DNA of 64,000 nucleotides, from NCBI GenBank assembly GCA_910577925.1, contig CAJTOI010000013.1:26574-90573 (forward strand), in the 5' to 3' direction. A program made the position numbers and the translations under genes. The stretch's first letter is position 1. Each line of letters opens with the position of its first letter. Of the stretch, positions 1 through 7,155 are shown in pieces. The notes under the pieces were generated by a model. The model was not told where the DNA came from. It worked only from the letters and a program-made list of their open reading frames with translations, and ran no database searches. The DNA is from an uncultured Roseburia sp. (GTDB taxonomy: Bacteria; Bacillota; Clostridia; Lachnospirales; Lachnospiraceae).

Positions 1-463
1 TCTGGCTGATTAACATGCGCAGCGTGTCAATGTCGTTGGTGTAGCAGGACATGATATCTCCGTGCGCATGCGTGTCAAAATATTTGACCGGGAGCTCTTC
101 CATATGTGTGAACATGTCGTTGCGCAGATTCCGCATCGTTCCCTGCGAGACATTTACCATCAGCCTCGTGTTGGCATAGGAGGCGACGATTCCGCACAGA
201 TAGAAACAGGAAACCCGCAGGATGGCGTGTGCGAGCCCGGAAAAATCAGGGGAGGCCTGTTTTGTCAGGGGCAGGATGTAATCGTCGATCAGCGTTTGCA
301 TAAACAGCGTTCCCTGTACATTTGCAAAGACGGCGATCAGAATACATGCGACTACGACGGCGCAGTGCAGGGCATAGTTTTTCAGTACATAGCGGGCAAG
401 ACGCAGGAACAGTCTGCCCGGATTTTTTACTTTCGGTCTGGGACCTTGCATCATTCTCGGCAT
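1..463 (-). CDS. ABC exporter half-transporter, membrane domain (partial, runs off window)
   Basis: Reading the minus strand from position 463 gives about 154 residues that start MPRMMQGPRPKVKNPGRL and continue into a type I ABC exporter membrane domain. A first hydrophobic helix is followed by a long loop and the segment VKYFDTHAHGDIMSCYTNDI, the typical helix 2-3 coupling region. The ATPase domain lies beyond the window. The start codon overlaps the stop of the upstream exporter gene (TAATG), so the two are translationally coupled and should form a heterodimer. The partner carries a degenerate ATP site, so this half is expected to carry the catalytically normal ATPase. The substrate cannot be told; multidrug or peptide export is usual for this pairing. 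Confidence 0.85.
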   Translation of the reverse strand, partial: MPRMMQGPRPKVKNPGRLFLRLARYVLKNYALHCAVVVACILIAVFANVQGTLFMQTLIDDYILPLTKQASPDFSGLAHAILRVSCFYLCGIVASYANTRLMVNVSQGTMRNLRNDMFTHMEELPVKYFDTHAHGDIMSCYTNDIDTLRMLISQ

Positions 464-2211
464 TATGCGGCATCTCCTTCATCGAAATCTCCGCTGCCGC
501 CGGTCTGTGACTGGTAGACGTCGCGGTAGATCTCATTTGTTTCCAATAATGCGGCGTGGGTGTCAAAACCGTCCACCACACCGTTGTTTAAGACGATAAT
601 GCGGTCTGCATCCTGCACGGAAGAAATTCTCTGGGCAATGATAAGCTTGGTGGTGTCCGGAATTTCCTTTAAGAAGGCTCTGCGGATTTTTGCGTCGGTA
701 GCGGTGTCCACGGCGCTCGTACTGTCGTCTAATATCAGTATTTTGGGCTTCTTTAAGAGCGCGCGGGCAATGCACAGGCGCTGCTTCTGCCCGCCGGACA
801 CATTTGTGCCGCCCTGCTCGATGTAGGTGTTGTAGCCGTCCGGAAAGCGCTCGATAAATTCGTCGGCACAGGCCAGCTTGCAGGCGCGTCTGCACTCCTC
901 GTCGGTGGCGTCCTTATCGCCCCAGCGCAGATTTTCGTAAATAGTGCCGGAAAACAGCACGTTATTCTGGAGCACGATGGCAACCTCGTTGCGCAGGGTG
1001 TCCAGATCGTAGGAGCGCACATCCTTCCCGCCCACGAGAACGGCTCCGTCGGAGACGTCGTAGAGGCGGCTGATCAAATTGACAAGAGAGGACTTGGAGC
1101 TTCCGGTCCCGCCGATGATGCCGATGGTCTCGCCGGATCTGACGGACAGATTCACGTCGTCGAGCACCGGTTTGGCCGAGGTGGCGTTGTAGCGGAAGGT
1201 CACATGGCGAAATTCGATGCCGCCGTCTGTGACGCAGGTATCCGGGTGTTCGGGATTTTGGATATCGCTGGTCTCGTTTAAGACTTCGCAGATACGTTCG
1301 GCGCTCGCCATACTCATTGTCATCATCACAAAGATCATCGAGAGCATCATCAGGCTCATCATGATATTCATGCAGTAGGTCAGAAGGCTCATAAGATTTC
1401 CGGTGGTTAACGTGTCGCTTACGATCATCTGTGCGCCGAGCCAGCTGATGACGATAATGCATGCGTAGACCGTGAACATCAGAAGCGGGTTGTTTAAACT
1501 GATAATGCGCTCGGCTTTTACGAACATATTGTAAATATTCTGGCTGGCGGTCTTAAATTTTTCTTTTTCGTGCTCCTCGCGCACGCAGGCCTTTACGACG
1601 CGGATGGCCGAGACATTTTCCTGCACGGAAGCGTTTAAATCGTCATATTTCGGAAAGACTGCAAGAAAATAGCCGTGCGCCCTGCGGACGATGATCGAGA
1701 GGAAAAATCCCAGAATGATAACGGCGATTAAGTATACGCTTGCGAGACGCGGGCTGATAAAAAACGCCATAAACATCGCGCAGACCATGCTGATCGGTGC
1801 GCGCACGCACATGCGCAGCAGCATCTGATAAGCGTTCTGCAGATTCGTGACGTCCGTCGTCAGACGCGTCACAAGGCCTGCGGTACTGAACTTGTCGATG
1901 TTCGAGAAGGAAAAGGTCTGGATATTTTCGTACATGGCTTTCCGCAGATTTCTCGCAAAGCCGGTTGAGGCTCTTGCCCCGTACTTTCCGCCCATCATTC
2001 CCGCGAACAGAGAGACGCAGGCCGCAAGCACCATGAGAAAGCCGATAAAGTAAATGTGGCCGAGATTCCCGGCTTCCACGCCGTCGTCGATGATAGAGGC
2101 CATCAGCAGCGGGATAATCGTTTCCATGAGAACCTCGAGAATCATAAAGACAGGCGTGAGAAAAGAATCCTTTTTAAATTCTTTGATTTGAGCACCTAAA
2201 GTTTTTAGCAT
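463..2211 (-). CDS. ABC exporter half-transporter, ATPase plus permease (degenerate-site subunit)
   Basis: A 582-residue type I ABC exporter subunit: six-helix membrane domain (about residues 1-310) and C-terminal ATPase domain. Walker A is GGTGSSKSS near residue 367, the signature NVSGGQKQR near 470 and Walker B ILILDDSTSAVD near 492. The residue after the Walker B aspartate is Asp instead of the catalytic Glu, and the H-loop reads IIAQRISS, with Gln in place of His. This pattern matches the degenerate-site half of heterodimeric exporters such as TM287/288 and BmrCD. It is first in a two-gene operon, overlapping the partner by one base. It is transcribed away from a MarR gene, from a promoter whose start point lies in a palindrome, so MarR repression is likely. 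Confidence 0.93.
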   Translation of the reverse strand: MLKTLGAQIKEFKKDSFLTPVFMILEVLMETIIPLLMASIIDDGVEAGNLGHIYFIGFLMVLAACVSLFAGMMGGKYGARASTGFARNLRKAMYENIQTFSFSNIDKFSTAGLVTRLTTDVTNLQNAYQMLLRMCVRAPISMVCAMFMAFFISPRLASVYLIAVIILGFFLSIIVRRAHGYFLAVFPKYDDLNASVQENVSAIRVVKACVREEHEKEKFKTASQNIYNMFVKAERIISLNNPLLMFTVYACIIVISWLGAQMIVSDTLTTGNLMSLLTYCMNIMMSLMMLSMIFVMMTMSMASAERICEVLNETSDIQNPEHPDTCVTDGGIEFRHVTFRYNATSAKPVLDDVNLSVRSGETIGIIGGTGSSKSSLVNLISRLYDVSDGAVLVGGKDVRSYDLDTLRNEVAIVLQNNVLFSGTIYENLRWGDKDATDEECRRACKLACADEFIERFPDGYNTYIEQGGTNVSGGQKQRLCIARALLKKPKILILDDSTSAVDTATDAKIRRAFLKEIPDTTKLIIAQRISSVQDADRIIVLNNGVVDGFDTHAALLETNEIYRDVYQSQTGGSGDFDEGDAA

Positions 2212-2259
2212 TAAGTCACATCCTTTTTCATTTATTTTGCAAAAAACATTTGCAATTTA

Positions 2260-2279
2260 ATTGTTAGTGTGCTAACAAT
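2260..2279. promoter_or_regulatory. Probable MarR operator palindrome
   Basis: ATTGTTAG and CTAACAAT form a perfect 8-base inverted repeat around a TGTG spacer. It lies between the divergent exporter and marR genes and covers the predicted transcription start of the exporter promoter, so bound repressor would block it. Assignment to this MarR protein is inferred from position and shape. Confidence 0.7.
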
Positions 2280-2290
2280 ATAAGTATACG
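2261..2290 (+). promoter_or_regulatory. Possible marR promoter overlapping the operator
   Basis: TTGTTA (2261-2266) and TATACG (2285-2290) lie 18 bases apart on the plus strand. The -35 element is the left arm of the palindrome, which would make marR autoregulated. The match to consensus is moderate. Confidence 0.4.
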
Positions 2291-2311
2291 GACAGAAAAA
2301 AATAATGTCAA
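2283..2311 (-). promoter_or_regulatory. Sigma-A promoter for the ABC exporter operon
   Basis: On the minus strand TTGACA (2311-2306) and TATACT (2288-2283) are separated by exactly 17 bases. Transcription would begin near 2276, inside the palindrome at 2260-2279, leaving a leader of roughly 65 bases before the exporter start at 2211. Confidence 0.8.
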
Positions 2312-2357
2312 GATGTTGATTTCAAAAATCGGCGTTACTGCCGAAACGGAGCGGTCT

Positions 2358-2876
2358 ATGGAATTACAGAATGCGGTGGGCGGAAAGATACGCCTGATTC
2401 ACAATCAGATAAAAAAGCTCATGGAGCCGAAGTGTGAGGCCAACGGGGGAAAGCTGACGGCGATGCATCGATGGACGCTGGATTTTTTGGAGGCGCGGAC
2501 CGGCGTGGATGTTTATCAGCGTGATATTGAGGCGGCCTTTTCGATATCGCGGGCTACCGCATCGAATATGTTAAAGACGATGGAGAGCCGGGGGCTTGTC
2601 GCGCGCGTTCCGGTGGCGCATGACGCCCGGCTCAAAAAGGTGGTTCTGACCGAAAAAGCCGGCAGGATAAAGCGGCAGGCCAAAACGGACATATGGGAGA
2701 TGGAAGAGCAGTTGATTCGGGGAATTTCGGAGGAAGAGCTGACAGTGCTTCATCGCTGCCTTGACCGCATGCTGACAAATCTTGGGGTGGAGCAGGGCGG
2801 AAACACCAGATGTTGTGGTCCGGGATGTGCCGGACACAAAGAGAAAAAAATTACAAAGAAAACGGAGGAAATTTAG
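2358..2876 (+). CDS. MarR-family transcriptional regulator
   Basis: A 172-residue winged-helix regulator. The HTH region lies around YQRDIEAAFSISRATASNML (about residues 52-71), followed by a wing with VAHDARLKKVVLTEKA, both typical of MarR. I chose the ATG at 2358, preceded by GGAG, over the in-frame ATG at 2313, because 2313 directly abuts the -35 box of the divergent exporter promoter and has no ribosome site. The C-terminus is unusual: a short tail with RCCGPGCAGH followed by a Lys-rich stretch. Its three cysteines and a histidine could sense metal or redox state, but this is speculative. It probably represses the adjacent exporter and itself. Confidence 0.9.
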   Translation: MELQNAVGGKIRLIHNQIKKLMEPKCEANGGKLTAMHRWTLDFLEARTGVDVYQRDIEAAFSISRATASNMLKTMESRGLVARVPVAHDARLKKVVLTEKAGRIKRQAKTDIWEMEEQLIRGISEEELTVLHRCLDRMLTNLGVEQGGNTRCCGPGCAGHKEKKITKKTEEI

Positions 2877-2889
2877 GCATTTTGAATAG

Positions 2890-2926
2890 GAGGCGCGTGG
2901 CTGCGGGCTTTCGGCGTCTCTTTTTT
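2890..2926 (+). terminator. Intrinsic terminator after marR
   Basis: GAGGCGC and GCGTCTC pair with one G-U wobble, with a 17-base loop, and are followed directly by a run of seven T. It lies just after the marR stop and before the nrdD promoter. Confidence 0.6.
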
Positions 2927-2947
2927 GTGCAGAGGAGCCGCAGAGGG

Positions 2948-2963
2948 ACACAAAATCTAGTTT
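2948..2963. promoter_or_regulatory. Upstream NrdR box
   Basis: ACACAAAATCTAGTTT fits the NrdR consensus (acaCwAtATaTwGtgt) at most positions. It lies exactly 32 bases upstream of a second, near-perfect box. NrdR boxes occur in pairs with about three helical turns between them, so the spacing supports the call. Confidence 0.7.
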
Positions 2964-2970
2964 GCCGGTA

Positions 2971-3000
2971 TTGACAATGGCACAATATATTGTGTATACT
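2971..3000 (+). promoter_or_regulatory. nrdDG promoter
   Basis: TTGACA (2971-2976) and TATACT (2995-3000) with an 18-base spacer. The spacer is filled by the second NrdR box, so NrdR binding would block RNA polymerase. The leader (about 3007-3064) contains a 14-base palindrome at 3019-3032 followed by four T, possibly a weak hairpin. Confidence 0.85.
2980..2995. promoter_or_regulatory. Downstream NrdR box in the promoter spacer
   Basis: GCACAATATATTGTGT contains the perfect palindrome CACAATATATTGTG and matches the NrdR box closely. It lies between the -35 and -10 elements of the nrdD promoter. NrdR represses ribonucleotide reductase genes when dATP is high. Confidence 0.85.
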
Positions 3001-3064
3001 ACTGACTAGTAAATGAGGCGCACCATGGTGCGGCTTTTATAATGTCAGAAAGGATTTTTGTTTT

Positions 3065-5227
3065 ATGAAGATTATCAAACGAAGCGGCAGCGAAGATGTG
3101 TTTGACATCGAGAAGATTGAAGCGGCGATACGAAAGGCAAACGACAGTGTGATTGATTACGAGAAGCTCAGCGACGATCGGATTCAGCTGATTATCGCAA
3201 ATGTGGAGAAAGCCTGCGAAAATATGAAGCATTCGCCGGGGGTGGAGGAGATTCAGGATATGGTGGAGAACCAGATCATGAGTCAGAAGGCGTTCAACGT
3301 GGCCCGCAATTATATCACCTACCGCTACAAAAGAGAGCTTGTGCGCAAATCCAATTCCACGGACGAACAGATTTTAAGTCTGCTGGAGTGCAACAACGAG
3401 GAAGTCAAGCAGGAAAATTCCAATAAAAATCCGACTGTCAACAGCGTGCAGAGGGATTATATGGCGGGTGAGGTCAGCAAGGATATCACAAGACGTTTTC
3501 TGCTCCCGCCGGATATTGTGGAGGCACACGAGAAGGGGCTGATCCATTTCCATGACGCGGACTACTTTGCGCAGCATATGCACAACTGCTGTCTCGTCAA
3601 TCTGGAGGATATGCTCCAGAACGGAACGGTCATCAGCGAGACGATGATTGACCGGCCGAAGAGTTTTTCCACCGCCTGCAATATCGCGACGCAGGCGATC
3701 GCACAGATTGCGAGCTCCCAGTACGGCGGACAGAGCATTTCACTGTCTCATCTGGCTCCGTTTGTGCAGGTGAGCCGCGAGAAATTCCGCAGACAGGTGC
3801 GCATAGAGCTTGAGGAGACCGGAGTCGACTACACGGAAGATACGGTAAATAAAATTGCCGAACTGCGGGTAAAAGAGGAGATTAACCGCGGCGTGCAGAT
3901 GATTCAGTACCAGGTGATCACGCTGATGACGACAAACGGGCAGGCGCCGTTTATCACCGTGTTTATGTACCTAAACGAAGTGCCCGAGGGACAGCTCCGC
4001 GAGGATTTGGCGTCGGTGATCGAAGAGATGCTGCACCAGCGGATCCTGGGCGTGAAGAACGAGCAGGGGGTCTATATTACCCCGGCTTTCCCGAAATTGA
4101 TTTATGTGCTTGAGGAGGATAACATCCGCGAGGATTCCAAGTACTGGTATCTGACAAAGCTTGCGGCGGAGTGCACCGCGAAGCGGATGGTGCCGGATTA
4201 TATTTCGGAGAAGATGATGAAGAAATTAAAGCAGGACAACTGCTATACCTGTATGGGCTGCCGGTCCTTTTTGACGGTTTATAAGGACGAGAATGACAAA
4301 TTCAAGTTCTACGGGCGGTTTAACCAGGGGGTCGTGACCGTAAATCTTGTGGATGTGGCATGCTCCTCCGGCGGCGACGAGAAAAAGTTCTGGGAACTGA
4401 TGGACGAGCGTCTTGAACTGTGCTACCGTGCGCTGCTCGCAAGGCATGACAGACTCAAGGGGACGCCGTCGGATGTGGCGCCGATTCTGTGGCAGAACGG
4501 TGCGCTGGCGCGCTTGAAGAAAGGGGAGCCGATTGACAAGCTGCTCTACGGCGGTTACTCTACGATATCCCTCGGCTATGCGGGACTCTGCGAGTGTACC
4601 AGATATATGATGGGCGTGTCCCATACGGACCCGGAAGGAACCGAATTTGCCCTCAAGGTGATGCATTATCTGAACGATGCCTGCGCGGAATGGAAGCGCA
4701 GACACAACATTGATTTCAGCCTGTACGGCACGCCGCTCGAGTCCACCACCTACAAATTTGCAAAATGCCTTCAGAAGCGTTTCGGTGTGATCCCGGGAGT
4801 GACGGATAAGAACTATATCACGAACAGCTATCACGTGCATGTGACCGAGGAAATGAACGCATTCGACAAGCTGAAATTCGAGGCACAGTTTCAGGAGCTG
4901 TCGCCGGGCGGCGCCATCAGCTACGTGGAGGTTCCGAACATGCAGAACAATCTTGAGGCAGTGATTTCCGTGATGCAGTATATCTATGACAATATCATGT
5001 ATGCGGAGCTGAATACCAAGAGCGATTACTGTATGGACTGCGGCTATTCGGGAGAGATTGCGATTGTCAACGACAAGGACGGAAAGCTTGTGTGGGAGTG
5101 CCCGAACTGCGGCAACAGGGACCAGAATAAAATGAGCGTTGCGAGACGGACCTGCGGCTATATCGGCACACAGTTCTGGAATCAGGGAAGAACGCAGGAA
5201 ATCAAAGAGCGGGTGCTGCACCTGTAA
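3065..5227 (+). CDS. nrdD: Anaerobic (class III) ribonucleoside-triphosphate reductase
   Basis: A 720-residue glycyl-radical enzyme that reduces ribonucleoside triphosphates to deoxy forms without oxygen. The N-terminal ATP-cone (about residues 1-95, starting KIIKRSGSEDVFDIEKIEAA) is the allosteric site. The middle is the ten-stranded barrel. The C-terminus has the zinc site CMDCGYSG...CPNCGNRD and the radical-bearing loop RRTCGYIG near residue 697. Length is normal for the family. The activase gene nrdG follows after 16 bases. Two NrdR boxes at the promoter indicate repression by NrdR when dNTP pools are high. The start is the ATG at 3065, preceded by AAAGGA. Confidence 0.97.
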   Translation: MKIIKRSGSEDVFDIEKIEAAIRKANDSVIDYEKLSDDRIQLIIANVEKACENMKHSPGVEEIQDMVENQIMSQKAFNVARNYITYRYKRELVRKSNSTDEQILSLLECNNEEVKQENSNKNPTVNSVQRDYMAGEVSKDITRRFLLPPDIVEAHEKGLIHFHDADYFAQHMHNCCLVNLEDMLQNGTVISETMIDRPKSFSTACNIATQAIAQIASSQYGGQSISLSHLAPFVQVSREKFRRQVRIELEETGVDYTEDTVNKIAELRVKEEINRGVQMIQYQVITLMTTNGQAPFITVFMYLNEVPEGQLREDLASVIEEMLHQRILGVKNEQGVYITPAFPKLIYVLEEDNIREDSKYWYLTKLAAECTAKRMVPDYISEKMMKKLKQDNCYTCMGCRSFLTVYKDENDKFKFYGRFNQGVVTVNLVDVACSSGGDEKKFWELMDERLELCYRALLARHDRLKGTPSDVAPILWQNGALARLKKGEPIDKLLYGGYSTISLGYAGLCECTRYMMGVSHTDPEGTEFALKVMHYLNDACAEWKRRHNIDFSLYGTPLESTTYKFAKCLQKRFGVIPGVTDKNYITNSYHVHVTEEMNAFDKLKFEAQFQELSPGGAISYVEVPNMQNNLEAVISVMQYIYDNIMYAELNTKSDYCMDCGYSGEIAIVNDKDGKLVWECPNCGNRDQNKMSVARRTCGYIGTQFWNQGRTQEIKERVLHL

Positions 5228-5243
5228 AGTAAAGGAAGTTATT

Positions 5244-5762
5244 ATGAATTATTCGGCAATCAAGTATTGCGATATTGCAAACGGCACCGGGGTACGCACG
5301 GTGCTGTTTGTGTCGGGATGCAGAAATCACTGCGAGGGATGTTTTCAGCCGGAAACATGGTCGTTTACGCACGGAAAACCGTTTGCCGGGGAGACGGAGG
5401 ACGCGGTGATCGCGTCATTGCAGCCGGACTATATCAGAGGGCTGACGCTGCTCGGGGGAGATCCGTTTGAGCCGGAGAACCAGCGCGCGCTGCGGCCCTT
5501 TCTGCGCAGAGTGCGTAAGGAATGCCCCGGCAGGGACGTGTGGGCTTATACGGGATATCTGCTGGATGCGGATCTGAGACCGGGAGGGAAATGTCATACC
5601 GAGGACACGGACGAGATGCTGGCGCTGATAGACGTACTTGTGGACGGGCCGTTTGTGATGGCCCAAAAGGATATCAGCCTGGCGTTTAAGGGGTCAAAGA
5701 ATCAGCGGATTATTGACATGAAGCACTACAGGCAGACCGGAGAGATAACGGAGCTGATGTAA
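5244..5762 (+). CDS. nrdG: Anaerobic ribonucleotide reductase activating protein (radical SAM)
   Basis: A 172-residue radical SAM activase that installs the glycyl radical on NrdD. The iron-sulfur motif CRNHCEGC (C-x3-C-x2-C) lies near residues 26-33. GLTLLGGDPFEPEN is the SAM-binding GGDP segment. It follows nrdD in the same operon. The start is taken as ATG 5244, preceded by AAAGGAAG; a longer reading frame extends back into nrdD but lacks a family match. Confidence 0.96.
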   Translation: MNYSAIKYCDIANGTGVRTVLFVSGCRNHCEGCFQPETWSFTHGKPFAGETEDAVIASLQPDYIRGLTLLGGDPFEPENQRALRPFLRRVRKECPGRDVWAYTGYLLDADLRPGGKCHTEDTDEMLALIDVLVDGPFVMAQKDISLAFKGSKNQRIIDMKHYRQTGEITELM

Positions 5763-5776
5763 AAACCTGGCAGGCT

Positions 5777-5805
5777 TTGCAACCGCCGATTAATTGTGCT
5801 ATAAT
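5777..5805 (+). promoter_or_regulatory. Sigma-A promoter for the small membrane protein at 5843
   Basis: TTGCAA (5777-5782) and TATAAT (5800-5805) with a 17-base spacer. It starts a monocistronic unit that ends at the hairpin at 6093-6118. Confidence 0.8.
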
Positions 5806-5842
5806 AGTACAGAAGCTTAAGGTTGCATCGAGGAGAATTCAA

Positions 5843-6094
5843 ATGAAAATTACATGGAAAACACTGGCGGCGCTGTTCTGCTACGGGCTTGGGGTTGCGG
5901 GCTGGTGTTATGTGGGCGGCTGGATGATTTTAACGAAGCCGGTAAAGGGACTGATTGTTGCACATATGGCAGGCACGCTTTCCGTCGGAAAGCTGATTGC
6001 GGCGTTTGTGCAGGGGTTCTGGTATCTGTCTCTGGCCGGGGGCGTCTGGTGTATCGGTTACATGCTCAGCAATTATTTTCACGATAAAAATTAA
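5843..6094 (+). CDS. Small two-helix membrane protein, unknown function
   Basis: An 83-residue protein with two likely membrane helices, around residues 7-30 (LAALFCYGLGVAGWCYVGGW) and 50-75. It resembles no family I can name with confidence. ATG 5843 is chosen because GAGGAG lies 8 bases upstream and the promoter at 5777-5805 fits it. The gene has its own promoter and a terminator that overlaps its stop codon. Glycine-rich helices suggest helix packing with itself or a partner. The function is unknown. Confidence 0.7.
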   Translation: MKITWKTLAALFCYGLGVAGWCYVGGWMILTKPVKGLIVAHMAGTLSVGKLIAAFVQGFWYLSLAGGVWCIGYMLSNYFHDKN

Positions 6095-6118
6095 AGGCTG
6101 TCAGCCGACAGCCTTTTT
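6093..6118. terminator. Bidirectional intrinsic terminator
   Basis: AAAGGCTGTC and GACAGCCTTT form a perfect 10-base stem with an AGCC loop and flanking A and T runs. It can serve both the plus-strand gene ending at 6094 and the minus-strand gene ending at 6117. Confidence 0.9.
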
Positions 6119-6248
6119 AATATCTTCCCGTGATGAAGCGCAGGAAGGTCACCGGAGTTTTCCCTTGTGCTTTTGTCTCTTTGATGTATTTGTCATAGAA
6201 GAGAACTGCCTCGGTAAAGCTCATAGACGGATCAATCGTATAACGCAT
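6117..6248 (-). CDS. 43-residue hypothetical protein
   Basis: A short soluble-looking protein starting MRYTIDPSMSFTEAVLFYDK and ending FLRFITGRY. It is supported by a strong ribosome site (AAAGGAGG, about 7 bases before the ATG), an upstream promoter (6286-6314, minus strand) and a shared terminator at its 3' end. No known family is recognised. An upstream in-frame extension exists but is not preceded by a ribosome site. The complete expression signals make it a real gene, in my judgement. Confidence 0.65.
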   Translation of the reverse strand: MRYTIDPSMSFTEAVLFYDKYIKETKAQGKTPVTFLRFITGRY

Positions 6249-6285
6249 ATGGAATCCTCCTTTCTTTTTCTGATTTGTTATGCAG

Positions 6286-6314
6286 AGTATATCACTCGTA
6301 ATGTCCAAAAACAA
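6286..6314 (-). promoter_or_regulatory. Promoter for the 43-residue protein
   Basis: On the minus strand TTGTTT (6314-6309) and TATACT (6291-6286) are 17 bases apart, placing transcription start about 30 bases before the start codon. Confidence 0.65.
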
Positions 6315-6357
6315 GAACAAATATGTAAAAGATTACCAAATATAAGAGATAAAAATT

Positions 6358-7122
6358 GTGCAAAATATGAAATACAAAGACGAAATTCGAATTGAAGAAG
6401 AGAACAGAAGACGCTATGAACAGGCCAGAGAACGGCGCAGAAGGCGCAGACGCAGACAGCGGCTGATCCGCATTGCGCTGCTTTTGCTTGTGCCTGCGGT
6501 ACTTACCGGTGCGGCAGTGTGCGGCGTGTATGTTTACCGTCAGCAGATGGGAACGGAAGAGACCATTCAGCCGTATGAGATAAAATATATTGCCGACGCG
6601 CCGGATTACCGGGTGGAACTTCTGACGGTCAATGAATACTCGAGACCGGGAACCGAGCTGTCTGAGGTAAACGGCATCGTGATTCATTATACGGCGAATC
6701 CCGGGACGACCGCGGAACAGAACCGCAGCTATTTTGAGGGCCTGAAAGATTCAAAGGAGACACACGCGAGCAGCCATTTTGTTATCGGGATTGCGGGCGA
6801 GATTGTCCAGTGCATTCCGTGCAATGAAATTGCGTATGCGTCCAACGAGCGCAATGCGGACACGATTTCGGTGGAGTGCTGTATTCCGGACGAGACCGGA
6901 AGGTTCACGGACGAGACCTACGAGTCGCTGATCAAACTTGTGACGTGGCTGATGGGACGCTATGATCTTGCTGCGGATGGCATTATCCGGCATTACGATG
7001 TGACGGGGAAAAACTGCCCGAAATACTATGTGGAAAATGAGGGGGAATGGACACGGTTCAAAGAGGATCTGCTGGCATATATTGACATGTACGGTATTGC
7101 AAAAACAGAAGAAATAAAGTAG
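6358..7122 (+). CDS. Membrane-anchored N-acetylmuramoyl-L-alanine amidase (Amidase_2/PGRP type)
   Basis: A 254-residue protein with a very Arg-rich cytosolic N-terminus, one membrane helix (about residues 38-60), then an extracellular amidase domain. The zinc site is visible: His in GIVIHYTANPG, His in IRHYDVTGKNCP and the Cys of that same motif. SHFVIGIAGEIVQCIP matches the family core. It would cut the amide bond between MurNAc and L-Ala in peptidoglycan. The start is uncertain: GTG 6358 has a weak AAGAGA upstream, while ATG 6367 has none at a good distance. No clear promoter was found. It lacks the repeat wall-binding domains found in autolysins. Confidence 0.85.
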   Translation: MQNMKYKDEIRIEEENRRRYEQARERRRRRRRRQRLIRIALLLLVPAVLTGAAVCGVYVYRQQMGTEETIQPYEIKYIADAPDYRVELLTVNEYSRPGTELSEVNGIVIHYTANPGTTAEQNRSYFEGLKDSKETHASSHFVIGIAGEIVQCIPCNEIAYASNERNADTISVECCIPDETGRFTDETYESLIKLVTWLMGRYDLAADGIIRHYDVTGKNCPKYYVENEGEWTRFKEDLLAYIDMYGIAKTEEIK

Positions 7123-7155
7123 AATACCAATATCATAAGCGGCCGGGGAAACAAT

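Noticed and set aside
2313..2357. Longer start for the MarR protein at 2313
   Set aside because: It abuts the -35 box of the divergent promoter and lacks a ribosome site, while 2358 has GGAG upstream.
4226..5221. Long minus-strand frame of 331 codons opposite nrdD
   Set aside because: It lies fully within the certain nrdD gene, has no ribosome site or family match, and its composition is that of a mirror frame of a high-GC gene.
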